From Chloroflexota bacterium (GTDB lineage Bacteria; Chloroflexota; Anaerolineae; Anaerolineales; UBA11579): 9,874 nucleotides of DNA. The position numbers were made by a program, and so were the translations under genes. Numbering within the stretch: the stretch's first letter is position 1; every line of letters begins with the position of its first letter. Location: assembly GCA_030610225.1 (NCBI GenBank), contig JAUWSD010000027.1, positions 1 to 9,874 on the forward strand. The letters run 5' to 3'. Below, piece after piece: positions 1 to 6,494 of this stretch. The notes beneath the pieces are model-generated. The model was not told the DNA's origin and searched no databases. It saw only the letters and a list, made by a program, of their open reading frames with translations.

Positions 1-293
1 TCAGACCCGGTAAAGATCATTTCCCATATACAATTAGTAAAGCTGGGCTTAGATCCCTGACCGAGGCAATGGCAGTTGCACTTGCCCCAAACATCACAGT
101 GAACGGTATTGCTTTTGGAGCTATACTCCCACCCAGTGATGGCGGCGATGTATCAGATTTGATCAATAATGTGCCTGCAGGCCGCTGGGCAGAATTGGAA
201 GAAGTTCTGAAAACAGTACGCTTTTTACTGGACGGTCCTGAATACATAACTGGAGAGATCATTCATCTTGACGGTGGGCGTCATTTAATATAA
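1..293 (+). CDS. Short-chain dehydrogenase/reductase, C-terminal part (5' end outside window)
   Basis: The reading frame is open from the window edge; the visible part begins RPGKDHFPYTISKAGLRSLT. YTISK fits the SDR catalytic Tyr-x-x-x-Lys motif. It is followed by the usual APNITVNGI strand and ends in YITGEIIHLDGG, the typical C-terminal 'TG..i.vDGG' segment. The N-terminal NAD(P)-binding Rossmann glycine motif lies off the window, so cofactor preference cannot be judged. The gene ends 12 bp before folB, whose ribosome site (AAAGGA) begins right after the stop. Lying next to folB and folK, it may be a pteridine or dihydrofolate/dihydromonapterin reductase like FolM, but this is inference from context; SDR substrate cannot be read from this fragment. 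The first internal ATG, at 69, is within the conserved domain and is not the real start. Confidence 0.85.
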   Translation, partial: RPGKDHFPYTISKAGLRSLTEAMAVALAPNITVNGIAFGAILPPSDGGDVSDLINNVPAGRWAELEEVLKTVRFLLDGPEYITGEIIHLDGGRHLI

Positions 294-305
294 AGGAAAA
301 ACAAA

Positions 306-671
306 ATGGACAAGATCATCATCAAAAACCTTATTGCACGAGGGATCATAGGCATCAATGATTGGGAAAGAGAAAAGGAACAGGAGATCAGGATCAACCT
401 TGTTGTCTATACAGACACAAAACAAGTAGGCCTAAGCGACGATCTTACATTAAGTGTCAATTACCGCACCTTAGCAAAAAAAGTACAGCACCATGCTGAA
501 ACAGCAGCCAGGCTGACAGTTGAGGCATTGGCTGAAGACATCGCCAAATTGTGCCTGGAAGAAAAAGGTGTGGAGAAAGTTAAGGTAACTGTAGAAAAAC
601 CCGGTGCTGTCCGTTTTGCTGTATCTGTTGGTGTGAAGATCAAACGCTCAAAAGATGATTACAAAGAATAG
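306..671 (+). CDS. folB: Dihydroneopterin aldolase FolB
   Basis: Converts 7,8-dihydroneopterin to 6-hydroxymethyl-7,8-dihydropterin and glycolaldehyde in cytosolic folate synthesis. At 121 aa it is the normal family length. Visible family features are the opening D-x-I-x-I-x-x-L strand, G-I-N-D-W-E-R-E with Glu21, SDDLTLSVNY with Tyr53, TVEALAEDIA with the pterin-binding Glu73, and VEKPGAVRFA with the catalytic Lys98. All residues expected for activity are present. The ATG at 306 is preceded by AAAGGA about 8 bases upstream, which supports this start. The 3' end overlaps folK by 17 bp, so the two are probably translationally coupled. The product is the substrate of the next enzyme, FolK. Confidence 0.95.
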   Translation: MDKIIIKNLIARGIIGINDWEREKEQEIRINLVVYTDTKQVGLSDDLTLSVNYRTLAKKVQHHAETAARLTVEALAEDIAKLCLEEKGVEKVKVTVEKPGAVRFAVSVGVKIKRSKDDYKE

Positions 672-1140
672 ACTTTATCTGTTATTAGGCTCAAATATCA
701 ACCCTGAAGAAAATCTAAAGACAGCCTATCATTCATTAAAAAAAGAAGTCAGTGAAATATTGGGCTGCTCATCTGTATGGGCATCACGTTCTATTGGCTT
801 TGATGGCCCAGACTTTTTGAATGCCGTAGTAGCAATAGAGACCAATGATTCAATCACAGACTTCAAACAGAATGTGATCACAAAAATTGAGCTGGATTTA
901 AATAGGATCAGGACGGAAAACAAAAATTCACCCCGCACAATTGACATTGATATTTTGATGATCAACACAGAAATAGTGGATCAGGAGATATGGGAATTTG
1001 CCCATATAGCCGCTCCCCTCTCAGAGCTGCTTCCAGATCTCGTCAACCCGGAGAATCAAAAACAGCTGAAATCTCTTTCAGCTGAATTAGTAAATCAGAA
1101 TATTATTTCAAAAAGATCAGACATCAAGCTTAATATCTAA
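655..1140 (+). CDS. folK: 2-amino-4-hydroxy-6-hydroxymethyldihydropteridine diphosphokinase FolK (HPPK)
   Basis: Transfers pyrophosphate from ATP to 6-hydroxymethyl-7,8-dihydropterin, the step after FolB in folate synthesis. The 161 aa match the usual HPPK length. Visible motifs are LLLGSN near residues 9-14, DGPDFLNAVV at 50-59, and the HPPK signature KNSPRTIDIDIL at 90-101 with magnesium-binding Asp97 and Asp99. One signature position has Ser where Gly/Ala is usual. The start lies inside folB and has no clear ribosome site of its own, so translation probably depends on folB. The last 24 bases overlap the end of folE on the opposite strand, and bases 1063-1084 of this gene also form a hairpin that reads as a terminator for the minus strand. 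Confidence 0.95.
   Translation: MITKNRLYLLLGSNINPEENLKTAYHSLKKEVSEILGCSSVWASRSIGFDGPDFLNAVVAIETNDSITDFKQNVITKIELDLNRIRTENKNSPRTIDIDILMINTEIVDQEIWEFAHIAAPLSELLPDLVNPENQKQLKSLSAELVNQNIISKRSDIKLNI
1057..1084 (-). terminator. Intrinsic terminator of the minus-strand operon, inside folK
   Basis: On the minus strand a perfect 9-bp stem (CAGCTGAAA / TTTCAGCTG; arms 1076-1084 and 1063-1071) with a 4-base loop is followed at once by five T residues (1058-1062) and then GATT. It begins 32 bases past the folE stop. In the plus direction the stem is followed by AATTAG, with no T run, so it should act only on minus-strand transcripts. It lies wholly within folK coding sequence (codons for about KQLKSLSAEL). 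Confidence 0.75.
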
Positions 1141-1707
1141 TTCCTTAGCAGTATCGGATCCAATAGACAGCAGGAATTGCTGCAAATAACTTTTATCTTC
1201 ACGGAAGATCCCCGAAAAACTTTGCGTGACCATTTTTGAATGCTGCTTCTTTATCCCCCGCATCATCGTGCAGAGATGAGATGCTTCGATTGAGACAGCC
1301 ACCCCTTTTGGGCTTAACAGCTCATCCAACTTATCGGCGATCTGCTTCGTCATTCTCTCCTGTACCTGAAGGCGCTTTGCATACACATCAACAATTCGGG
1401 GGATTTTTGATAGTCCGATTAAATTCCCATCTGGAATGAATGCGATTTGAGCCTTTCCGAAAAAAGGCACCAAATGATGCTCACACATACTGTAAAATTC
1501 AATATCTTTTACCAGCACCATATCAGAAAACTCATCAGGAAAGATCGATTTTTTTAAATCTGTGAGATCAGTTCCATAACCTGACAATATCTCACCCATC
1601 ATTTCAGATACACGTGCAGGTGTTTTCTGAATGCCATCTCTTTTGGTATCTTCTCCGATCCCTTCAAGGAGTAGTTCAGTGGCTTTTCGGATCAGTTCTT
1701 CATTCAT
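1117..1707 (-). CDS. folE: GTP cyclohydrolase I (FolE)
   Basis: Converts GTP to 7,8-dihydroneopterin triphosphate, the first step of folate (tetrahydropterin) synthesis, as a homodecamer with zinc. The 196 aa are normal for type I enzymes. The MCEHHLVPFFGKAQIAFIP segment supplies zinc ligands Cys75 and His78 and the neighbouring His77; EASHLCTMMRG supplies His144 and Cys146. YAKRLQVQERMT and the SKIPRIV strand are also typical. The ATG at 1707 has AGGA at good spacing upstream. It starts 24 bp after hpf and is the last gene of the minus-strand run. It is convergent with folB-folK, so two parts of the same pathway face each other here. Its last codons overlap folK. Confidence 0.96.
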   Translation of the reverse strand: MNEELIRKATELLLEGIGEDTKRDGIQKTPARVSEMMGEILSGYGTDLTDLKKSIFPDEFSDMVLVKDIEFYSMCEHHLVPFFGKAQIAFIPDGNLIGLSKIPRIVDVYAKRLQVQERMTKQIADKLDELLSPKGVAVSIEASHLCTMMRGIKKQHSKMVTQSFSGIFREDKSYLQQFLLSIGSDTAKELDIKLDV

Positions 1708-1731
1708 CTGTTTTTCCTGAAAGAATAATTT

Positions 1732-2298
1732 TTATGCAATCTCAGTTTCAATGATCCCGAATGTAGCATCCCAACGTTTATAGATCACATTCACCGAATT
1801 TGAATTTATATCGTAGTAAATAAAGAAATTATCATGTCCGAGCAACTCACTTTGAAGAAGCGCTTCTTCTTCATCCATGGGAATTAGAGATAATTTCTTC
1901 CTTCTAGCAATTTGGTACAAAGAATCTTCCGCGCTTACTTCCATGTCAATTTCATTTTCGTAATTAGTTATCGATGCACCATCTCCCCTGCCCCTATAAG
2001 TTTTACCTTTATATTTTTCTATCCTTCTTTGTATCTTATCTAACGCAGAATCAAAAGCAGCATAAATATCATCAAGTCTTTCCTCAGATCTAAGTACAAA
2101 CCCTTTTCCTGATATTGTTATTTGGGCTACATAACGATCATTCACATCTCTTGAATTCTTATTATGTGAAATCTCAACTTTCGCCGTATTGATTTCTCCT
2201 AGATAACGTTCAAGTTTCAGGGTCTTCTTGTCAATATACTCTGTTAATCGTGGGGATGGATTAATTCCTCTAGCTTTTAGTTCTACTTGATATGACAT
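1732..2298 (-). CDS. hpf: Long-form ribosome hibernation promoting factor (HPF / RaiA family)
   Basis: Binds the 30S subunit near the decoding centre and, in the long form, dimerises ribosomes into inactive 100S particles in stationary phase or stress. The 188 aa contain an N-terminal S30AE domain at about residues 1-98 (the VELKARGINPSPRLTEYIDK opening, the RYVAQITISGKGFVLR strand and the basic LDKIQRRIEKYKGK helix). A linker of about 30 residues follows, then the C-terminal dimerisation domain at about 132-185 (RRKKLSLIPMDEEEALLQSE, GHDNFFIYYD, VNVIYKRWDATFGIIE). The ATG has AGGTGA just upstream. It lies 32 bp after comF and 24 bp before folE. The C-terminal extension identifies the long form rather than the short HPF or YfiA. 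Confidence 0.95.
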   Translation of the reverse strand: MSYQVELKARGINPSPRLTEYIDKKTLKLERYLGEINTAKVEISHNKNSRDVNDRYVAQITISGKGFVLRSEERLDDIYAAFDSALDKIQRRIEKYKGKTYRGRGDGASITNYENEIDMEVSAEDSLYQIARRKKLSLIPMDEEEALLQSELLGHDNFFIYYDINSNSVNVIYKRWDATFGIIETEIA

Positions 2299-2330
2299 AT
2301 TTCACCTCGCCAATTGACTTTAATTAAATA

Positions 2331-3044
2331 TTACCAGATTTCTTGAGCATAAAAATCATTTGCTCTTGTAACCGTTAAAGAATAGACGCGTCTCGCTCCT
2401 GCATCTTTCAACGCTTGGGCCGCCGATCTCATTGTCGCTCCTGAAGTATAGACATCATCAATTAGCAAAACGGCTTTACCCTTTGCTGATCCGCCTATTA
2501 CTTCAAAAGCTCCGTTCACATTTTCAAATCTTTCTTTTACAGTCAATCCGATCTGAGTTCTGGTTTCTTTGCACCTCCTTATAATATTTGGTCCATAATT
2601 TATCCTCAGGAAATGTGACAGGGGAAAAGCGATCAATTCTGCCTGGTTATATCCCCTGTCCTTTCTTCTCTTTTTTCCAAGCGGGACAGGAACAATAATA
2701 TCAATTATCCAATTATTGTCCTCTACTGTCTTAATTATCTTCTTTGCCAGAACTTTTCCCAACCCCAAGTCGTTCTTATATTTCAACCTGTGAACTGCTT
2801 TTTTCATCACACCATTATGATACGCAAATGCTCTTGCAGAGTAAAATGAGTTCCTTTCGGCTTCATCATATTCCCCCTCTTCCAATTCATTTTGTCCATA
2901 TTGAATTGGAGATACATTGTGTTCACATTCATCACAAAAATAAACACCTGCTTTACCACATCCAACACATGCAGGCGGAAAAATATTATCAATTGATTTC
3001 CAAAATCGGGAATATAACTTGAATCGCCAATCAGTTAGATCCAC
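2331..3044 (-). CDS. comF: ComF family protein (zinc finger plus phosphoribosyltransferase-like domain)
   Basis: ComF/GntX-type proteins are cytosolic and required for DNA uptake in naturally competent bacteria; the molecular role is still unclear. The 237 aa begin with a zinc-ribbon (PPACVGCG...FCDEC; Cys26, Cys29, Cys37, Cys40). A phosphoribosyltransferase-like fold follows: VPVPLGKKRRKDRGYNQAE at about 118-136, ETRTQIGLTVKERFENV at 160-176, and the PRPP-binding loop LLIDDVYTSGATM at 193-205. The start is a GTG, with a stop codon in frame shortly upstream and CAGGGA about 8 bases before it. It follows tadC by 28 bp. That position next to a Tad pilus suggests a link to DNA uptake by the pilus, which is inference. 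Confidence 0.92.
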   Translation of the reverse strand: MDLTDWRFKLYSRFWKSIDNIFPPACVGCGKAGVYFCDECEHNVSPIQYGQNELEEGEYDEAERNSFYSARAFAYHNGVMKKAVHRLKYKNDLGLGKVLAKKIIKTVEDNNWIIDIIVPVPLGKKRRKDRGYNQAELIAFPLSHFLRINYGPNIIRRCKETRTQIGLTVKERFENVNGAFEVIGGSAKGKAVLLIDDVYTSGATMRSAAQALKDAGARRVYSLTVTRANDFYAQEIW

Positions 3045-3072
3045 AATGAATCCCTGGTGTAACTAAATGTTT

Positions 3073-4020
3073 TTAAAAATCTCCAAAACCTGACCGCATC
3101 ATTATCAAGACTGCAGGGCCCAGTAAAACTATTAGAATTGAGGGAAAGAACAGAACTGCCATTGGGACGAGCATCTTTATAGGAGCTTTCTGAGCTTCTT
3201 CCTCAGCTCTTTGCCTTCGTTTTATTCTCATATCGTCAGCCTGGATCCTCAGCACCTTCGCCAGGCTCACACCAAGCTGCTCACTCTGTACAACCGCAGC
3301 TACAAAGCTGCTCATCTCATTTACACCCATCCTGTGAGCCATATCTCTTAAAGCTTCTCTTCGTACTTTGCCAAGACCAATTTCCTGCAGAACCCGCCCA
3401 AATGCCATTGAGAGCTCGTTTTCCCATTTATCCTGAACTTCTTTCATCGCCGCTTCAAAGCCTAACCCGGCTTCAACACAAATTGTTAGAAGGTCCAATG
3501 CATCTGGTAGAGAATTCCTGATCTCTTTCTGTCTCCTTTTTATCTTATTTTCGAGCAGCATATTTGGGATAACAAAGCCCGACACAGTTGCCACAACAAT
3601 TAATGCGATATTTAATAAGCTGAAAAATGATTCGTCTGATGACGATAAAGCTAATACTGCAAGTACTAATAATCCAATTGATCCAAATATCCTTGCAGAG
3701 AAGAATGTGGTCGGAGTTAAACCTCTGGGGTTTCCAGCCAATTCTAATTTTCTTTCGATATCAACCAATGCCTTCTGTGGCGTGAATTTGAGTGCAATAC
3801 TCCCAAATTTTGAAGCCAGTGGAACAACGACACGCTCAAGAAAACTCTGAGACATTTCAATCTCTTCAAGAGTTGTCGTCTCACCGCGCGAAACGAATTC
3901 CATCAATCTTTCTTCCAATGGATCCACATTGATTGATTCACGCAGCCCAAGTATCACAAGAATGATTAGAACCACAAGAATAACTATGGCTAAAACTAAT
4001 ATTGCTGAAGAATTGATCAT
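3073..4020 (-). CDS. tadC: Tad pilus platform protein TadC (type II secretion F family)
   Basis: Inner-membrane platform subunit that works with TadB and the CpaF ATPase to extrude the Flp pilus. The 315 aa show an N-terminal membrane helix (about 5-26), a charged stretch ending KALVDIERKLELAGNPRGL, a membrane pair (about 108-155), the T2SF domain (about 170-280, with LPDALDLLTICVEAGLGFEA and LGVSLAKVLRIQADDMRIKR) and a C-terminal helix (about 285-307). This is the usual TadC layout. A ribosome-site stretch (AAGG) sits 8 bases before the ATG, 17 bp after the tadB stop. TadB and TadC are related; it is called TadC from position (second) and from the LTICVEAGL core. No frame damage is seen. Confidence 0.93.
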   Translation of the reverse strand: MINSSAILVLAIVILVVLIILVILGLRESINVDPLEERLMEFVSRGETTTLEEIEMSQSFLERVVVPLASKFGSIALKFTPQKALVDIERKLELAGNPRGLTPTTFFSARIFGSIGLLVLAVLALSSSDESFFSLLNIALIVVATVSGFVIPNMLLENKIKRRQKEIRNSLPDALDLLTICVEAGLGFEAAMKEVQDKWENELSMAFGRVLQEIGLGKVRREALRDMAHRMGVNEMSSFVAAVVQSEQLGVSLAKVLRIQADDMRIKRRQRAEEEAQKAPIKMLVPMAVLFFPSILIVLLGPAVLIMMRSGFGDF

Positions 4021-4037
4021 ATTCTTTGCCTTATTTC

Positions 4038-4763
4038 CTAAATCTCAATATCTGCTATCTTATTCATGATGACATATCCAATTATGATCAGCAGACCACC
4101 TAATCCCAATATACTGACGCCGCACCATATTGGCTCCTGGAAAAATTCCATCATATAGTCTCTGCTTATGACCCAGAGCGCTGCCGCTAGAATTACCGGC
4201 AAAAAAGATAGAAATCTTCCAGAGTAAACAACCTGAGCAGTAATAGTTTTTATCTCTCCCTTGATCCTTATCCTCTCACGGATAGTATGGGCAATAGTTT
4301 CAAGAATCTCAGCCAGGTTTCCACCGACCTCTCTCTGGACATTCATTGCTGTTACAACCAGATCAAGGTCAGGACTGGGAATTCTTCTTAATAAGTTATT
4401 CATTGCTTCTTCCATTGATAGACCAAGCTGCATTTCCTGAACAACTCGACGAAACTCTGTGCTGATTGGCGCAGGTAATTGTTTCGATACTGCTACGATA
4501 GACTGCATTGTTGCGAATCCTGCTCGCAATCCATTCACCATTAATGTCAACATATCAGACAATTGATCATTGAATGCTTTGAGACGTTTATCCTGTTGCC
4601 TGCGGACAAATATTCTAGGAATTCTCGAACCGAGAAGAACTCCGGCAGCGGTAAATATAATTGCAGAAAGCAATTGGTTCATACCCCCACCAAAGAAGAA
4701 ACCAAATGCACCCACTCCGATGATTGAACTGATCAAAATCGCCACATATTCGCCTGGTTTCAA
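4038..4763 (-). CDS. tadB: TadB C-terminal fragment (T2SF platform domain), downstream of an in-frame stop
   Basis: Carries most of TadB, the partner of TadC in the inner-membrane platform. Two membrane helices (about 7-27 and 30-50) are followed by the T2SF domain (DQLSDMLTLMVNGLRAGFAT at 66-85, FRRVVQEMQLGLSMEEAM at 104-121, VQREVGGNLAEILETIAHTI at 142-161) and two more helices (about 180-202 and 212-234). The start given is a TTG without a good ribosome site. Homology does not begin there: the frame continues upstream as LAQADIKL, which matches the normal TadB run before KPGEY, until it meets a TAA at 4785-4787. Beyond that stop, in the same frame, is the N-terminal fragment. The two parts plus one codon would give a normal TadB of about 332 aa. 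Function as a separate polypeptide is possible but unproven. Confidence 0.85.
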   Translation of the reverse strand: MKPGEYVAILISSIIGVGAFGFFFGGGMNQLLSAIIFTAAGVLLGSRIPRIFVRRQQDKRLKAFNDQLSDMLTLMVNGLRAGFATMQSIVAVSKQLPAPISTEFRRVVQEMQLGLSMEEAMNNLLRRIPSPDLDLVVTAMNVQREVGGNLAEILETIAHTIRERIRIKGEIKTITAQVVYSGRFLSFLPVILAAALWVISRDYMMEFFQEPIWCGVSILGLGGLLIIIGYVIMNKIADIEI

Positions 4764-4784
4764 CTTTATATCTGCCTGTGCTAG

Positions 4785-4787
4785 TTA
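4785..4787 (-). other. tadB: In-frame TAA stop dividing tadB
   Basis: On the minus strand the codons read GCG CAA TAA CTA GCA CAG. Bases 4787 and 4763 are 24 apart, so the stop and the downstream fragment share one frame: a nonsense codon, not a frameshift. One base change would restore a sense codon. Confidence 0.9.
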
Positions 4788-5036
4788 TTGCGCAATCCCG
4801 GTTGCATAATCTGTTCCCTGAATAGAACGATCCAGCATTTTCGTCAGAAAACCTTCTGATTCTTTCTCTTCCTGATCCCCATATGCCAAATATTCATATT
4901 CAAGTTCTTCATCTTCCAGGTAAGATTCCAAGCGCTTTTCAACAACTGATTTTTCACTTGTAAAAGTGACTATCGCCCCAATTATTAATAGCAGGATTAT
5001 GATCCCGCCACCAATACCAAGAATAATTGGATCCAT
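4785..5036 (-). CDS. tadB: TadB N-terminal fragment (membrane helix and linker)
   Basis: The 83 aa hold one membrane helix (about residues 4-27: a glycine/isoleucine-rich segment), then a charged, acidic linker (VVEKRLESYLEDEELEYEYL) and a run ending FLTKMLDRSIQGTDYATGIA. This is the layout of the first quarter of a TadB protein: helix, 'RLE.YL' linker, then the amphipathic stretch before 'LA.AdlklkpgEy'. The ATG has a strong ribosome site (AAGGA close upstream) and starts 21 bp after cpaF. The stop is followed directly, in the same frame, by the rest of TadB. Read alone it would be called a hypothetical membrane protein; read with its neighbour it is clearly the front of a split tadB. Confidence 0.85.
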   Translation of the reverse strand: MDPIILGIGGGIIILLLIIGAIVTFTSEKSVVEKRLESYLEDEELEYEYLAYGDQEEKESEGFLTKMLDRSIQGTDYATGIAQ

Positions 5037-5057
5037 TCCTTATCCTTTCAAAAAGAC

Positions 5058-6440
5058 TTAGCGCCTTGATCTTCCAAAAACTGATGGTGGGACATGTATC
5101 CCGGCAGCAATCAGCTTATCCATGAATTTTGGTCTGAGTCCTGTTGGGCGAAGCTGCCCTATAACTCGTCCTTGATCAACACCAGTCTGCTCAAACACAA
5201 AGAGATCGCTTAAAGTAACAACATCACCTTCCATGCCTGCCACTTCAGTTATGCTGACAATTTTCCTGGTTCCATCTTGCAAACGGTCCTCATGAACAAT
5301 AAGATCTACAGCTGAAGCAATCTGTTCTCTGATTGCTCGTACTGGCAATTCATATCCTGCCATCATCACCATTGTTTCCAAACGTGCAATAGTATCTCTT
5401 GGACTGTTCGAGTGAGCGGTAGACATTGATCCATCATGACCGGTATTCATTGCCTGAAGCAAGTCCAATGCAGCGCCATCACGGACCTCACCAACAACTA
5501 TCCTGTCTGGTCTCATTCTCAAAGAGTTGATCACCAACTGTTGAATAGTAATCTCTCCACTTCCCTCAATATTTGGCGGCCTGGATTCAAGAGTCACGAC
5601 ATGATCCTGCCTGAGTTGAAGCTCCGCAGCATTTTCGATCGTGATGATCCTTTCATCATTCGGAATAAACCCGGAAAGAATGTTCAGCAAAGTTGTTTTA
5701 CCGGAACCAGTACCACCGGATATCATCATATTAATCTTGCCATTAACGCAAGCTTTCAAGAATTCGATCGCCTGTGGTGTAAATGTCTCGTTGTTAATCA
5801 GATCTTCAACTGTAAATGGCGTTTTTGCGAATAATCGGATCGTGATCGTTGGACCGACCAGAGAAATTGGAGGGATGATCGCATTTACACGAGAACCATC
5901 TTGAAGCCTTGCGTCCACATAAGGGCTGGATTCATCTACACGCCTGCCAAGTGGAGCAACGATCTTCTCAATGATGCGCATAACATGGTCATCATTCTCA
6001 AATGTGATCGGCACTCTCTGTATCTTACCTTTTCTTTCCACATAGATGTTCTTTGAACCGTTCACCATAATTTCAGTGATCTCTGGATCTTCCAGCAGAG
6101 GCTGAAGCGGTCCAAGCCCAATGATCTCAGCCACGATTTGCTCAAATAAACGATGTTTTTCAGGCCTGGATAGAATGATCGATTCTTCCATCAATATCTG
6201 TTCGTAAAGGTCCTGGATCGTCTTGCGGACTTCAGCAACCCTTGAAACATCCATAGATGGATCAATTTCAGCCAGGAGTTGATTCTGAACCCTGACTTTT
6301 AGATCAAGATATTGGCTTCTTTCTTTGGAAGTTGATCCTGAGCTTCTTCGTGCCTGTAAAGAAGACAGCCGCGAACCATTTCCTTCACCATTCCTATCCT
6401 GATTTTCACCATCTTGCTCTAATCTTTTTAGTAATGACAT
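5058..6440 (-). CDS. cpaF: Tad pilus assembly ATPase CpaF/TadA
   Basis: Hexameric cytoplasmic secretion ATPase that powers Flp pilus extension. The 460 aa have a low-complexity N-terminus (about 1-42), an N-terminal domain (about 45-210 with IIGLGPLQPLLEDPEITEIM and VDARLQDGSRVNAIIPP), then the RecA-like domain. The latter shows Walker A GGTGSGKTT (242-250), the Asp-box region TIENAAELQL (267-276), RPPNIEGSGE (287-296), Walker B RIVVGEVRDG (313-322) and the His-box GHDGSMSTAHSNSP (334-347). Two positions differ from many CpaF proteins: Asn270 where Asp is common, and Ala324 where GEAL-type sequences carry Glu. The ATG at 6440 has no Shine-Dalgarno in the preceding 15 bases; a possible 9-codon leader ORF with one ends 5 bases before it. 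It is followed by tadB. Confidence 0.96.
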   Translation of the reverse strand: MSLLKRLEQDGENQDRNGEGNGSRLSSLQARRSSGSTSKERSQYLDLKVRVQNQLLAEIDPSMDVSRVAEVRKTIQDLYEQILMEESIILSRPEKHRLFEQIVAEIIGLGPLQPLLEDPEITEIMVNGSKNIYVERKGKIQRVPITFENDDHVMRIIEKIVAPLGRRVDESSPYVDARLQDGSRVNAIIPPISLVGPTITIRLFAKTPFTVEDLINNETFTPQAIEFLKACVNGKINMMISGGTGSGKTTLLNILSGFIPNDERIITIENAAELQLRQDHVVTLESRPPNIEGSGEITIQQLVINSLRMRPDRIVVGEVRDGAALDLLQAMNTGHDGSMSTAHSNSPRDTIARLETMVMMAGYELPVRAIREQIASAVDLIVHEDRLQDGTRKIVSITEVAGMEGDVVTLSDLFVFEQTGVDQGRVIGQLRPTGLRPKFMDKLIAAGIHVPPSVFGRSRR

Positions 6441-6445
6441 ATGTA

Positions 6446-6475
6446 TTATTCTGCTTGAATGGCAAATTCAAGCAT
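6446..6475 (-). CDS. Possible 9-codon leader ORF before cpaF (MLEFAIQAE)
   Basis: The gap between cpaE and cpaF contains AAGGAG (6481-6486, minus strand), a 5-base spacer, ATG, nine codons (MLEFAIQAE) and TAA. The stop lies 5 bases before the cpaF ATG, in a different frame. Because cpaF has no ribosome site of its own, translation of this ORF followed by re-initiation would explain how cpaF is translated. The peptide resembles nothing I know and its sequence is partly dictated by the hairpin it overlaps, so the act of translation may matter more than the product. The alternative is that AAGGAG serves cpaF itself with the hairpin folding out the intervening bases. Confidence 0.4.
   Translation of the reverse strand: MLEFAIQAE
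6452..6474 (-). promoter_or_regulatory. Perfect hairpin between cpaE and cpaF
   Basis: TGCTTGAAT and ATTCAAGCA form a perfect 9-bp inverted repeat with a 5-base loop. It starts at the second base of the leader-ORF ATG and ends 11 bases before the cpaF ATG. No T run follows, so it is not an intrinsic terminator. It could gate the leader start codon, act as an mRNA processing site, or shorten the distance from AAGGAG to the cpaF start. Confidence 0.65.
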
Positions 6476-6494
6476 TGGCTCTCCTTTTATTTTA

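Noticed and set aside
1168..1182. CAGCA/TGCTG hairpin as a terminator for folK
   Set aside because: Only a 5-bp stem, the T-rich bases come late, and it lies in folE coding sequence. No convincing plus-strand terminator was found for folK.
2319..2328. TTTAATTAAA palindrome before hpf as a regulatory site
   Set aside because: Simple AT-rich 10-mer with no paired promoter elements; likely chance.
2744..3022. 92-codon plus-strand open frame
   Set aside because: Antisense to comF, whose zinc finger and PRPP loop are clear; no ribosome site and a His/Cys-rich composition typical of a shadow frame.
4785..4787. Alternative genetic code with TAA as sense
   Set aside because: Several intact neighbours (cpaF, cpaB, tadC, hpf, folK) end at TAA at the expected family length.
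4764..4790. Frameshift as the cause of the tadB split
   Set aside because: Both fragments and the stop are in the same frame, so a nonsense codon explains it without an insertion or deletion.
5436..5834. 132-codon open frame on the plus strand
   Set aside because: It lies entirely inside cpaF on the opposite strand and its translation resembles no protein family; a shadow of cpaF codon use.
6452..6474. Hairpin before cpaF as an intrinsic terminator ending the cpaE transcript
   Set aside because: The bases after the stem are GAATAATACAT, with no T run, and cpaF follows at once in the same operon.
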